Positions 10,024 to 19,599 of a DNA stretch of 64,000 bases are shown piece after piece (the stretch's first letter is position 1; every line of letters begins with the position of its first letter). The notes below the pieces were generated by a model that saw only the letters and a program-made list of their open reading frames with translations, was not told where the DNA came from and made no database searches. The stretch covers positions 558,001 to 622,000 of the forward strand of contig NZ_WOCD01000003.1 in the NCBI RefSeq assembly GCF_009728465.1. The letters run 5' to 3'. Position numbers and translations under genes: made by a program. This DNA is from Psychrosphaera haliotis (GTDB lineage: Bacteria > Pseudomonadota > Gammaproteobacteria > Enterobacterales > Alteromonadaceae).

Positions 10024-11021
10024 TGAGTAACTTTCCTAGAATAGCAATAACTCCGGGTGAGCCATCAGGTATCGGCCCGGACCTTGTTTTAAAAATTGCC
10101 CAACAAGATTGGCCGGCAACTATTATTGTGCTGGCCGACAAAGACATGTTGCAAGACAGAGCCACTTTATTAGGCTTACCTATTAAGCTCAAAGAATTTT
10201 CAGACGAAGGCGAGCCTCAAAAGCATACTCCTGGCGAATTATTTATTATCCATCATGCATTAGCAGAAGCGACAGAAGTTGGTGTTCTTAACGAAAAGAA
10301 TGGACGTTATGTTGTTGATACATTAACAACAGCTAGTGCAGGAAATATGGCAGGCACCTTTGATGCAATCTGCACAGGACCTGTTCACAAGGGTATTATA
10401 AACCAAGCAGGTGTTCCTTTTAGTGGACATACCGAGTTTTTTGCAAATCACTCAAATACGTCTGATGTAGTTATGCTTTTAGCGACAGAAGGTTTGCGAG
10501 TCGCGTTAGTTACTACGCATATTCCTTTAGCTTATGTTGCAAAAGCAATCACTCCTGAGCGGATCACTAAAGTGGCCACTATCCTTTACCAAGACTTACA
10601 AGTTAAGTTTGGCATAGACAAGCCTAAAATTTTAGTTTGTGGATTAAACCCTCACGCAGGTGAAGGCGGTCATTTGGGTAAAGAAGAAATAGAGATTATC
10701 GAGCCTGTTTTAGCTCAATTAAATGCTGAGGGTATGGATTTTGTTGGGCCCCTTCCAGCAGACACTTTATTTCAACCAAAATACTTAGACAGTGCGGACG
10801 CAGTCTTAGCAATGTACCACGACCAAGGCTTACCTGTACTAAAATACAAGGGTTTTGGAAACGCCGTCAATATTACCTTAGGATTACCGTACATCAGAAC
10901 GTCTGTTGATCATGGAACTGCTTTAGACTTAGCCGGTACCGGCACCGCAAATACAGGAAGCATGGAAGTTGCAATCGCACACGCCATAAAAATGGCAATT
11001 GAAAACAAGGCAAAACGCTAA
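10023..11021 (+). CDS. pdxA: 4-hydroxythreonine-4-phosphate dehydrogenase
   Basis: PdxA oxidises 4-phosphohydroxy-L-threonine in the DXP-dependent route to pyridoxal phosphate. The 332-residue protein begins with the family signature [13 protein letters not shown]. The three metal-binding histidines are visible in [20 protein letters not shown] and [12 protein letters not shown]. The start ATG overlaps the surA stop (TAATG), and rsmA begins directly after its stop, so pdxA sits in the middle of a translationally coupled operon. Confidence 0.96.
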   Translation: MSNFPRIAITPGEPSGIGPDLVLKIAQQDWPATIIVLADKDMLQDRATLLGLPIKLKEFSDEGEPQKHTPGELFIIHHALAEATEVGVLNEKNGRYVVDTLTTASAGNMAGTFDAICTGPVHKGIINQAGVPFSGHTEFFANHSNTSDVVMLLATEGLRVALVTTHIPLAYVAKAITPERITKVATILYQDLQVKFGIDKPKILVCGLNPHAGEGGHLGKEEIEIIEPVLAQLNAEGMDFVGPLPADTLFQPKYLDSADAVLAMYHDQGLPVLKYKGFGNAVNITLGLPYIRTSVDHGTALDLAGTGTANTGSMEVAIAHAIKMAIENKAKR

Positions 11022-11883
11022 ATGAGCAAGCATAAAACATCGAAGAAAAAACATTTTGATCCATCAAAAGGTATTCACCACGGTCACAAAGCAAGAAAGC
11101 GTTTTGGTCAAAACTTCTTAACTGACGAAGATATTATTGAGCGTATCGTAAGAGCGATAGCGCCTAAAGTAGGTGACAACATTTTAGAAATTGGTCCGGG
11201 CTTAGGTGCGATTACTGAGCCGGTAGCTGAACTAACAGATGTTCTAAATGTTGTTGAACTAGATAAAGATCTAGCTGAAAGATTAAAGACCCACCCTTTT
11301 ATGGGCCCTAAGTTAAACATTTATCAAGCTGACGCGTTAAAATTTGATTTCAACCAAGTTGTAAGGGAAGACAAGAAATTAAAGGTTTTTGGTAACTTAC
11401 CTTACAACATATCAACACCGCTATTGTTCCACCTTTTTGATTATTTAGACAATATTGAAAACATGCACTTTATGCTGCAAAAAGAAGTTGTTAATCGCAT
11501 GTGTGCGGCACCAAATACGAAAGCTTTTGGCCGTTTAAGTGTAATGACACAGTACTATTGCAGAACAGTACCGGTAACCGATGTACCACCATCGTCTTTT
11601 GTACCGCCGCCAAAGGTTGATTCAGCAGTGATCAGGTTAATACCAAAAGAACACGACGCTCGAAATCAAGTATCGCCGGCTATGTTAAATACTGTTTGTT
11701 TAGAAGCATTTAACCAACGTAGAAAAACGTTGAGAAATAGTCTACAAAACATAATCAGTGTTGAGCAATTACAAGAGCTTGGCATAGATGCGACGGTTTC
11801 GCGCGGAGAACTTATCACTTGAAGATTACATTTCTATTGCACAGTGGTATGAGAAAAACAAAAGCGAGTCGCAACCTAAATGA
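11022..11883 (+). CDS. rsmA: 16S rRNA dimethyladenosine transferase (frameshifted near 3' end)
   Basis: RsmA (KsgA) dimethylates two adjacent adenosines near the 3' end of 16S rRNA. The SAM-binding motifs are clear: [19 protein letters not shown] and the catalytic FGNLPYNIS, followed by a C-terminal helical domain. As written, the frame ends early at 11822 after a non-family tail. Removing one T from the T3 run at 11797-11799 gives the normal ending [17 protein letters not shown] and a stop at 11881-11883. That stop overlaps the apaG start as ATGA, which strongly supports the reconstruction. The break is most likely a one-base assembly error. Confidence 0.9.
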
Positions 11884-12242
11884 ATATAAGTGTTGTTGTA
11901 CAAACTAGAGACATACCTGAGCAAAGTGATGCAAAACAGAATAGATTTGTGTTTGCTTATACCATTGCCATCACGAATAACGGTGATATTCCAGCTCAGT
12001 TGCTCAGCCGCTACTGGTTAATTACCGATGCAAATGGTAAAAAAGTTGAAGTTCAAGGTGCTGGCGTGGTTGGTGAACAACCAACAATCGAGCCAAATGA
12101 AACTTACACTTACACCAGTGGTTGCATATTAGAAACAGAAGTAGGCACCATGGAAGGGTTTTATGAGTTTGTTTCAGACTCAGAAACTGCACAGGTGCCA
12201 ATAAGTGTATTTAGGTTGGCTGTTCCAAATATCGTACACTAG
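11880..12242 (+). CDS. apaG: Co2+/Mg2+ efflux-associated protein ApaG
   Basis: A small single-domain protein of 120 residues with the immunoglobulin-like ApaG/DUF525 beta sandwich. Diagnostic strands are RFVFAYTIAITNNG, LLSRYWLITDANGK, VVGEQPTIEPNETYTYTSGC and MEGFYEF. ApaG lies between rsmA and apaH in most gammaproteobacteria, as here. Its biochemical role is not firmly known; genetic work links it to divalent-metal resistance. Its ATG overlaps the reconstructed rsmA stop, and apaH follows after eight bases. Confidence 0.95.
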   Translation: MNISVVVQTRDIPEQSDAKQNRFVFAYTIAITNNGDIPAQLLSRYWLITDANGKKVEVQGAGVVGEQPTIEPNETYTYTSGCILETEVGTMEGFYEFVSDSETAQVPISVFRLAVPNIVH

Positions 12243-12250
12243 AGCAACTC

Positions 12251-13156
12251 ATGACTGATTACTTTATTGGCGACTTACAAGGATGTTACGACGGTTTACA
12301 ACAGTCGTTAGCTGAAATTGAATTTAACAAAGGTAAAGATACGCTTTGGCTTACGGGTGACTTAGTTGCCCGTGGCGAAAACTCTTTAGCAACGTTAGAG
12401 TTTCTAAAACAAAATGATAACTCAATCCAAACTGTTCTTGGTAATCATGATCTACACTTCCTCAGTGTTGCTAATGGAATAAAAAGCAAAAACCCCAAAG
12501 ACAAACTTGAAGATTTATTAAACCACGTAGATATACACCAGTATTGTGATTGGTTGAGACATCAACCTATGTTATTGGAACTGCCAGACAACAAAGGTTA
12601 TATGAGCCATGCGGGCTTACCACCTAATTGGAGCACTGAAGATGCCATTTATTATTCAGCACAACTAGAGCATATTTTACAGTCTAAAACTTACATTAAA
12701 TTCTTATCTAACATGTATACAAATACGCCTGCTTTATGGTCACAAAATTTGTTAGAAAATGAACAACTGGTCTATGCTGTTAATGGCTTAACACGCATGC
12801 GTTATTGTTCAAAAGAAGGTACACTAGACTTGAATTTTAAGGACTCTCCCGACTCTTTACCTAATGATTCTGAGCTAATCCCTTGGTTTGATTTTGATAA
12901 TCAACGCTTTAGTAAAATAAAGTGGATTTTTGGTCATTGGGCATCGTTAATGGGAAGGTCTTCTAATCCAAATATAATACCGTTAGACACGGGTTATGTA
13001 TGGGGTAATTACTTTACTATATTAAACTGGCAAACACAGGAAACCGTGAAAGTGCCAGCTTGTATCAATAATTATAAAAAATATTGCTATATTTTTATAG
13101 CTTTAACTAATAAAAACAAAAATTTGGCCGATACCTTTTACATATTAAAAAGTTAG
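12251..13156 (+). CDS. apaH: Symmetrical bis(5'-nucleosyl)-tetraphosphatase
   Basis: ApaH hydrolyses Ap4A to two ADP and removes Np4 caps from RNA. The metallophosphatase motifs are GDLQGCYDGL, LTGDLVARGENS, LGNHDLHFL, YMSHAGLPP and FGHWASLMG. The length is 301 residues against about 270-280 in relatives. The extra 25-30 residues form a basic, aromatic C-terminal tail after KVPAC that has no counterpart I recognise. It may be real, or read-through after a small indel. It is the last gene of the lptD operon. Confidence 0.93.
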   Translation: MTDYFIGDLQGCYDGLQQSLAEIEFNKGKDTLWLTGDLVARGENSLATLEFLKQNDNSIQTVLGNHDLHFLSVANGIKSKNPKDKLEDLLNHVDIHQYCDWLRHQPMLLELPDNKGYMSHAGLPPNWSTEDAIYYSAQLEHILQSKTYIKFLSNMYTNTPALWSQNLLENEQLVYAVNGLTRMRYCSKEGTLDLNFKDSPDSLPNDSELIPWFDFDNQRFSKIKWIFGHWASLMGRSSNPNIIPLDTGYVWGNYFTILNWQTQETVKVPACINNYKKYCYIFIALTNKNKNLADTFYILKS

Positions 13157-13179
13157 CAGTCTGCCGCCCAGGAGAACTT

Positions 13180-15193
13180 ATGAGATTGACCGTTGCAATG
13201 AGAGTAATTGGAGGATTTTCAATTACTGCAGTTTTCTATTACTATTTTAGGAATTAACTCTGTTTTAGTGTTAAACGATATTTCTAAATCAACGGAGACT
13301 GTAAATAACTTATCTGTTCCGGCCATGGAATCTAGTGCTGCCTTGCAGCAACAGTTTATGGCAATGAGTAAAACCACTTTACTAGACTACTATGCCAATA
13401 GTTACGAAGAAGTAGAGCAGGCAGTTAAAGCCTTTAATAGCCAAGTATCTGATATGGATAAAGAGCTTAAGAGCCTAACTAATATTGTGGCGGAAACCGA
13501 CGCGTTAGGCTCACAAATTCCTAAAGTTAAAACTTCCTACAAGCAATTCACCTCTTCTGCTTATCAGCTATTTTCTGCAAAAAAACGCACATTGGAACTG
13601 GCAGATAAAGTAAACGAGCAATTAGAAGAAACTGAATATGCTGCAGACGATGCAGCCACCTTTATTTTAGACTTTACAGATCTTAATGAATTGCCAAGTG
13701 ACAATCCATCAGTGGTTGCTGCTACAAAAATAGAATCAAATATGTTAAGTATCATTACTGCAATAACTGATATTAGCAAAAATAATAACCGCTCCACTGT
13801 TGTCACTATCCGTAAAGAAATAGATTTTTTCCAAAAAAACATAAATGAAGCGGTGGCGGTTTTAAAGTCTGAATCACAGGGTAAAAACTATGACGGTATT
13901 GACTCTTTATTAGAACAAGTGAAAGTGGTAAATGAGTTAATTAATTCAAATAACTCAGTTGGAGCCACTAAGATTGCGTTGTTAGATAAACGCCAAGAAG
14001 CTTATTCACTGTTAAACAAAACAACTCAATTCTCAGAGCAAAGCATTGTTCAACTTAAAAAGTTGGGTAATACAATAAAAGACGAGTTGCACGTTACAAC
14101 CTCTAGTGTAAAAGAGTCTGTAAGTAGTGGTGTATCTAAAAACTTAATAGTGATGTTAGTTGCTTTATGTCTTTCACTCTTTATTGGTTATAAAACAGTT
14201 ATTCGAGTAACTCGTCCACTTAGTGAAGTAAATGAAGTATTAAATGTTGTATCTACAGGTGACCTTACCGTCAAACTTGATACAAGTAACAATGATGAAT
14301 TTGGTGAGCTTGCTAAAAACTGTAACAAGTTAATAGACAGTCTACGAGACCTCATTCACGGGATTGTAAGCCGCTCTAACCAGCTTGCTACCGCGTCCGA
14401 AGAAACATCAATGGTTGTAAAAGAGTCTACGGTAGCTATTAATGAGCAGCGCTCACAGGTAGAACAAGCCGCGACGGCAACAACGGAAATGGCAAGTACA
14501 TCTTATTCAGTAATGGATAGAGCAAACGAAGCATTAGCCGATATAAAACAAGCGGATGAAGACGCAGAGCGAGTTAAAACTATATCGGACAACAATAAGC
14601 AAACCATTTTAGGGTTAGCGAGTGAAATTGAACAAGCCTCTGGTGTTATTCATGAAGTTAACGAGCACAGTGCCGCTATCGGCGGTATTTTAGACGTAAT
14701 TCGTGGCATCGCTGAACAAACTAACCTACTTGCACTAAATGCTGCTATTGAAGCGGCAAGAGCTGGTGAGCAAGGCCGAGGCTTTGCGGTTGTTGCTGAT
14801 GAAGTAAGATCACTAGCAAGTAAAACGCAAGAGTCTACGCAAGAAATTCAAAATATGATTGAGCAACTACAACGCGGTTCTAAGTCAGCAGTTAGTGTGA
14901 TGAATCACAGTAAAACGCAAGCTGAGCTTTGTGTAACTCAAACTGAGAAAGCCACTATGGCATTGAATAATATTACTGACTCAGTGCATCAAGCAAATGA
15001 CATGAGTGAGCAGATTGTGTCTGCAGCGCAAGAGCAGAATCAAGTTAGTAATGAAATCAGTGAGCGATTAGAGTCTATTGTTGCTATTGCCGAACAGACA
15101 GCTTCAGGCGCAACACAAACAGACTTATCGTCTCAAGAAGTTGCTAGGTTGGCAGAAGAGCTTCGTCAGTCTGTAGAGCAGTTTAGATTGTGA
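13180..15193 (+). CDS. Methyl-accepting chemotaxis protein (N-terminal frameshift)
   Basis: A transmembrane chemoreceptor of about 670 residues. The natural start is the ATG at 13180, preceded by a good AGGAGA box, giving [16 protein letters not shown]. This frame closes at once, while the rest of the protein continues one base later. Removing one T of the T4 run at 13232-13235 joins them into the first transmembrane helix. Then come a long periplasmic helical region, a second transmembrane helix (about bases 14140-14195), a HAMP domain ([19 protein letters not shown]), and a signalling domain with the hairpin tip [30 protein letters not shown]. No CheR pentapeptide tail is present. The ligand is unknown. 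Confidence 0.9.
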
Positions 15194-15256
15194 TTTAGAT
15201 AGGTTGATAGACAGTAAGCTATCTTAGCTTGCTAAAATAGCTTACTAAAATCGCAT

Positions 15257-15284
15257 AAAAAAACGCCCGATGGGCGTTTTTTTT
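15257..15284 (+). terminator. Intrinsic terminator after the chemoreceptor
   Basis: The stem ACGCCC/GGGCGT with a short loop is flanked by A7 and T8 runs. It lies about 65 bases after the chemoreceptor stop and faces the convergent peroxidase gene, so it can act on both strands. Confidence 0.85.
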
Positions 15285-15293
15285 ATGCTTTAC

Positions 15294-15326
15294 GTTCTAG
15301 TTTCTAGTTTCTAGTTTCTAGTTTAT
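15294..15326. repeat. 7-bp tandem repeat (TTTCTAG)n
   Basis: About four copies of a heptamer, TTTCTAG, lie between the terminator and the stop codon of the glutathione peroxidase gene. The last copy runs into the stop region of that gene. It resembles the heptamer array at 43804 in unit length and intergenic position, which suggests slippage-prone spacer DNA and not a protein-coding element. Confidence 0.8.
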
Positions 15327-15805
15327 TTAATCAAATCTTCAATTCGAGCTTTTAACTTTCCTGGTTTAGTCGTTGAGCCAAATCGTTCAACAACCTCACC
15401 TTCTTTATTAACCAAGAACTTAGTAAAGTTCCATTTAATGCTTTCAGTACCTAGCACGCCTTTCTTTTTGGCTTTAAGGTGCTGAAAAATCGGGTGAGCA
15501 TTTGGTCCGTTTACATCTATCTTTTCGAATAATGGAAAATCAACACCATGATTTAAACGACAAAACTCTTGAATTTCAGTGCTATTTCCCTTCTCTTGCT
15601 CACCAAATTGATTACAAGGAAAACCAAGAATAACTAAACCTTTATCTTTGTACGCATCGTAGAGCTCTTGTAAACCATCGTATTGGTAAGTAAAACCACA
15701 TTTACTTGCTGTGTTTACAACTAGTACCACTTTACCTTTATAATCCGACATTTCTATTTTTTGCCCACTAATAGAAGTGGCCGAAAAACCGTAAAATTCA
15801 CTCAT
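15323..15805 (-). CDS. Glutathione peroxidase family protein
   Basis: A thioredoxin-fold peroxidase of 160 residues that reduces peroxides in the cytoplasm. The peroxidatic cysteine is in NTASKCGFT (about residue 36), followed by GFPCNQFGEQE with the catalytic Gln and a second cysteine, and KWNFTKFLVNKEG with the active-site Trp and Asn. A Cys replaces the selenocysteine of animal enzymes, and the second Cys suggests a thioredoxin-dependent mechanism as in BtuE-type enzymes. The gene begins 12 bases after the reconstructed stop of the LacI regulator, with AGGAATATCAA as ribosome binding site, so the two may be co-transcribed. Confidence 0.92.
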   Translation of the reverse strand: MSEFYGFSATSISGQKIEMSDYKGKVVLVVNTASKCGFTYQYDGLQELYDAYKDKGLVILGFPCNQFGEQEKGNSTEIQEFCRLNHGVDFPLFEKIDVNGPNAHPIFQHLKAKKKGVLGTESIKWNFTKFLVNKEGEVVERFGSTTKPGKLKARIEDLIK

Positions 15806-15817
15806 TTGATATTCCTA

Positions 15818-16857
15818 TTAAATTTTGCTTTTTAATTTAGCACCACACGAATCACGCACAATTAAATCTGTTTCATGAAGCTGTTAGAAATGGGTTCACC
15901 TTTTATAAGCTCAACAAGCTTATCCACTAACAACACGCCAGCTTGCGCAGAATCCTGACGACAGGTAGTAAGAGCAGGCTGTGTGTATCTTGCAACGGGT
16001 ATATCATCAAATCCAACAATGGCAATTTCTTCCGGTACTTTTAGGCCACTTGATTGAAGTGCATTTAATACACCCGCGGCAATTAAGTCACTAGCAACAA
16101 CAATTGCATCCACTTTAACCTTTGATTCCAATAGACTGATTGCAGCGTCATATCCAGCGCCTTCAGTATTAACGGCATCCCTTTGTGTGGTGTCATCAAC
16201 AACAAGCCCGGCTTCTTGTAGTGCCTCACTGTAGCCTTCAAAACGATTCATGAACTCAGGTGAACCATCATCTACATTGCCTACAAAGGCAATATTCTTT
16301 CGTCCAAGATCAATTAGGTGCTGGGTGATTTGTTTTCCGCCATGAAAGTTATCACAGCCAATAGAACATGTGTTCACGCTCTTAGTTGCGGCACCCCAAC
16401 GAACAAAAGGTGTACCATGACTCACGAGTTCATGGAGTTTAGATTCATAATCTAAGTAATTACCATACCCTAGTAAGATAAGACCATCCGCCTTATTACT
16501 GTCTTTGAATACAGAGTGCCAATCGGCGTCTAACTCTTGAAATGAAACTAAAAGATCGTAACCTAAAATTCCGCACTCTTTGGTTATACTACCTAACATA
16601 GATAAAAAGAATGGGTTTACGAGTGAATCGTCGCTACTGGGATCTTCAAATAACAACAAGGCTAATGTCGTACTAGTTTGTGAGCGTAAGCTACTAGCGT
16701 TTTTATCTACCGTATAATTTAGCTCTTTTGCTATTTGGCGAATTTTTTCTTTCGTTCTATCACTTACCAATGGGCTATTTCTAAGTGCTCGAGACACTGT
16801 AGACTGAGAAACACCGGCGCTATAAGCGATATCAAATGAGGTTGCTTTACCTTTCAC
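15818..16857 (-). CDS. LacI-family regulator, MalR-like (3' frameshift)
   Basis: The protein has an N-terminal helix-turn-helix (AYSAGVSQSTVSRALRNSP), the hinge region, and a periplasmic-binding-protein-like ligand domain with the usual VGFDDIPVARYTQPALTT near the C terminus. As written it ends at 15862 after ISNSFMKQI. Adding one base near 15884-15885 restores the standard family ending HETDLIVRDSCG and a stop at 15818. It stands next to the sugar MFS transporter. A palindrome at 16958-16973, also found upstream of the transporter, the pullulanase and the receptor, lies about 100 bases before its start, consistent with autoregulation. The inducer is probably maltose or a maltodextrin (inference from context). 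Confidence 0.87.
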
Positions 16858-16957
16858 AAATAATTCACACGTATTATTAACAATAGAGCAATAGTACCTA
16901 GCAAAAGATTGGGTGTAAACAATATTTAAAGAAGGTAATCAAGTACAAGAGGAGAAA

Positions 16958-16973
16958 TACATACGTATTCAAA
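16958..16973. promoter_or_regulatory. LacI/MalR-type operator, upstream of the regulator gene
   Basis: The near-palindrome TACATACGTATTCAAA has the central CG that is typical of LacI-family operators. Its core is identical to three other sites in the window (19334, 29199, 38921). It lies about 100 bases upstream of the regulator start, suggesting feedback control. Confidence 0.75.
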
Positions 16974-17044
16974 AAGATTTAGTGATCGGTAAAAGAAGAT
17001 TTTCTCAGACGCTTTATTTTAAGGTTAAACGCTCTTTCCTACAA

Positions 17045-17067
17045 TAAAAAAAGCCGCAAAGTGCGGC
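17045..17067 (-). terminator. Intrinsic terminator of the FMN-reductase-like gene
   Basis: On the minus strand the stem GCCGCA/TGCGGC is followed by seven T residues. It lies about 40 bases beyond the stop of the gene ending at 17108 and separates it from the LacI regulator downstream. Confidence 0.85.
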
Positions 17068-17107
17068 CTTCTTATACAAAGTATTATGTATTTGGCGATA
17101 TCAGCCA

Positions 17108-17695
17108 CTAAACCCCATTAGGGAATCGTTTTTCTAGTACAATTTCACTTTTTCTAATTGTCTGAAATGCTTTTGAATACTCTAACAAAAGACGTAAACC
17201 TTCATCAACACGATTAGCAACAAATTGCTTTTCACCAATATAACAACCCGCTTCATCAATAATGCTATTAACTCTGTCTATAACCGTATTAACGGGTAAA
17301 AAGTTGAGGTAAGTATTCTTATAAACCGTTGAGCGCATTTCCTGAATCGGATAACGGCCACCAGAACCAGCAGATACAGTGACGATATATGCCGGCTTAT
17401 GGCGAAAAACACCAGTGAATAAAAAGAATATGTTCTTGAGTGCAGGAGGAACCATACCGTGCCACTCAGGAACTACAAAAATGAACGCATCAGCCGCCTC
17501 AAGTTCGCTTTGAGGTTTAGACAAGGTTGTTAGGTCTAAAGACTCTTCCCACATTGGTAAATTGGCTGTTGATAGGTCAAAAATACTGACATCATTACTA
17601 TCATCTAAACTCAATAATTGCTGTTGTAGATACAGCGATGTTTTGTAACTTGCTGAATTATTGCGAGTACTTCCTGAAATAACGGTAATGTTCAT
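17108..17695 (-). CDS. NAD(P)H-dependent FMN reductase-like flavoprotein
   Basis: A flavodoxin-fold protein of 195 residues of the NADPH-dependent FMN reductase family (PF03358). Visible are the FMN phosphate loop SGSTRNNSAS near the N terminus, the segment FVVPEWHGMVPPALKNIFF in place of the usual PEYNxSxPxxLKN, and a glycine-rich SAGSGGRYP. Relatives reduce flavins, quinones or azo compounds; the substrate cannot be told here. It lies downstream of the sugar transporter but is separated from it by a terminator hairpin, so co-expression with the maltodextrin genes is possible only by read-through. Confidence 0.82.
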   Translation of the reverse strand: MNITVISGSTRNNSASYKTSLYLQQQLLSLDDSNDVSIFDLSTANLPMWEESLDLTTLSKPQSELEAADAFIFVVPEWHGMVPPALKNIFFLFTGVFRHKPAYIVTVSAGSGGRYPIQEMRSTVYKNTYLNFLPVNTVIDRVNSIIDEAGCYIGEKQFVANRVDEGLRLLLEYSKAFQTIRKSEIVLEKRFPNGV

Positions 17696-17724
17696 AGTTA
17701 ACCCTAGTCGTTGTCTTAGTTAAT

Positions 17725-17746
17725 AAAAACCCAGCATAAAGCTGGG
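17725..17746 (-). terminator. Intrinsic terminator of the MFS transporter gene
   Basis: On the minus strand the stem CCCAGC/GCTGGG with a short loop is followed by five T residues, about 20 bases after the transporter stop codon. Confidence 0.85.
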
Positions 17747-17767
17747 CTTAGTAAAGTAATACTAACG

Positions 17768-19216
17768 CTAAGCTACTTCTTTGTCTTTAACAAATAATAC
17801 AGAAACCGCACCTAAAATCATCGATACGCCTGCGAGCATAATGATATAAATGGCCTCATTGCCGAATACTGAGCCCAATATCCAGCCACTTACTAAGCCA
17901 GATATAATTTGTGGCGCCGCTATCGTGAAGTTAAAGATACCCATGTAAACACCGGTTTTATCCGCTGGCAAAGCGCCGGCTAATATTGCGTAAGGCATAG
18001 CTAAAATTGCAGCCCATGCGATACCAACGCCTATCATAGACAAGACAATACCAACGGCTCCCTGTGGAACAGTAACTTCGGTAATATAAAGGTTAACCGT
18101 CGTAATTGTAGGATCAGTAAAAATGATCATACTGATATAACCTAAACCACCAGCCAATAACGACAGCGAATAAACAACTTTTCTGCCAAATGTATTGGCT
18201 AGTTTTGTCAGTACCACCGCAAACGCTACTGAGAACAATGCTTGAGCAGCATATAAAATACCAACCCAATCGCCTGCAGCACCTTTAGCCTTTGAGATAG
18301 CATCAGGTACAGAGTTTGCAGCTAGATAACTTGGGTCAAACCAATCAATTGCAACGCCCCATGTATTTTGGGTCAATGCCGCTGGTAAATACGTCCACAT
18401 AATAAACAATGAAAACCACGAGAAAAACTGAACCACAGCTAATTGCTTCATTATGTGTGGGGAGTCTTTTAGTAACTGCCAAAAACCAGCTAAACGAGTT
18501 AATAACGGCTCTTTAGGCTCATCAATGGCTTTGGTAACCTCTGGGCTTAATCCCTTGAACTCATTATATTGCTCTGGCGGATACTCTTTAGTTCTAAACA
18601 CGGTCCAAAGCACTGAACCTAAAAGAATGGTCGCTCCAATATAAAATGACCAAACAACAGAAGGCGCTATTTCACCGGCTTTAGAAGCGTTTTCTAAACC
18701 TATAACGTTCGTTAATACAAACGGTAGAATAGAACCAACAACAGCACCGATATTGATTAACAAAGTTTGAACAGAGTAGCCCATGTTGTGTTGTTCTTTG
18801 GGTACCATGTCTGATACTAGAGAACGGAAAGGCTGGAACGTAACATTAAATGCCGCATCTTTGATGGCAAAGATTATCAAACCAAATAACATTGGCGGTA
18901 TAAAAGCAACTAACAGCCCGGCATTGGGTAATAACGCCATTGCCAACGCCGCAACAATTGCGCCGCCAAAAATAAATGGTAAGCGCCTACCCATTCCATT
19001 CCATGTTTTATCTGATAAAGCACCTACTATTGGCTGTACCAGCAGGCCCATAATTGGCGCAGCTAACCAAAATAAGGATAGTGATGACAGGTCTGCGCCT
19101 AAATCAGATAAAATCCTACTAACGTTACCGTTTTGCAAAGCAAAACCTATTTGAACTCCTAAAAAGCCAAAGCTGACATTCCAAACTTGCCAAAAGGAGA
19201 GTTTCGGTTGATTCAT
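17768..19216 (-). CDS. MFS sugar:cation symporter (maltose/maltodextrin type)
   Basis: A twelve-helix inner-membrane transporter of the major facilitator superfamily (482 residues). Family-typical parts are SFGFLGVQIGFALQNGNVSRI in helix 1, PIVGALSDKTWNGMGRRLPFI in loop 2-3, and a long cytoplasmic loop with the helix 6-7 junction near residue 235. This resembles the MalT/MalY and SLC45-like sucrose/maltose proton symporters of marine and freshwater Proteobacteria. A longer GTG start at 19240 is possible, but an AGGA box sits eight bases before the ATG at 19216. It is probably controlled by the operator at 19334, and would import maltose or small maltodextrins freed in the periplasm. Confidence 0.9.
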   Translation of the reverse strand: MNQPKLSFWQVWNVSFGFLGVQIGFALQNGNVSRILSDLGADLSSLSLFWLAAPIMGLLVQPIVGALSDKTWNGMGRRLPFIFGGAIVAALAMALLPNAGLLVAFIPPMLFGLIIFAIKDAAFNVTFQPFRSLVSDMVPKEQHNMGYSVQTLLINIGAVVGSILPFVLTNVIGLENASKAGEIAPSVVWSFYIGATILLGSVLWTVFRTKEYPPEQYNEFKGLSPEVTKAIDEPKEPLLTRLAGFWQLLKDSPHIMKQLAVVQFFSWFSLFIMWTYLPAALTQNTWGVAIDWFDPSYLAANSVPDAISKAKGAAGDWVGILYAAQALFSVAFAVVLTKLANTFGRKVVYSLSLLAGGLGYISMIIFTDPTITTVNLYITEVTVPQGAVGIVLSMIGVGIAWAAILAMPYAILAGALPADKTGVYMGIFNFTIAAPQIISGLVSGWILGSVFGNEAIYIIMLAGVSMILGAVSVLFVKDKEVA

Positions 19217-19599
19217 ATAAATATCCTGTTGTAGACGCACTATTATTGTTATTTTTATGTAATTTGATAAAGCGTTATACAGCGCTAAATTAACGCTTCA
19301 GACTATAACGAAGGTGGAGCTCAAACAAACCCATACATACGTATTCAAATCTTCTCATAATGCTATTCAATTTAAAAAAGTAAATAAAAATAAAAGGTCC
19401 GGAGTTACAAGGTTTTACCTAAAATCCATAATTATTTTTAGTTTTAAACTGGCATTTTATAAAACTACTGCAACACTTAATGATCTTAATTGTTGGGTGA
19501 CTTCATTTATGACTCACTCCGCTTAAATACTAATAATAATTAAGTCCGAAGGATTGGAGTCTTTATGATCCCTATCGGACGTATGAGGGAGTATTAATT
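19217..19599. other. Intergenic region with regulatory site
   Basis: This 383-base spacer lies between the divergent transporter and hypothetical genes. It holds the operator at 19334-19349 and AT-rich promoter-like DNA. A 70-codon open frame at 19314-19526 covers the operator, has no recognisable features, and is not called a gene. Confidence 0.6.
19334..19349. promoter_or_regulatory. LacI/MalR-type operator, upstream of the MFS transporter
   Basis: TACATACGTATTCAAA is a 16-base exact match to the site at 16958. It lies about 120 bases before the transporter start codon, consistent with repression of the transporter by the LacI-family protein encoded nearby. Confidence 0.8.

Noticed and set aside
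19314..19526. 70-codon open frame upstream of the hypothetical membrane protein
   Set aside because: It overlaps the operator at 19334, has no recognisable features, and sits in a promoter region.
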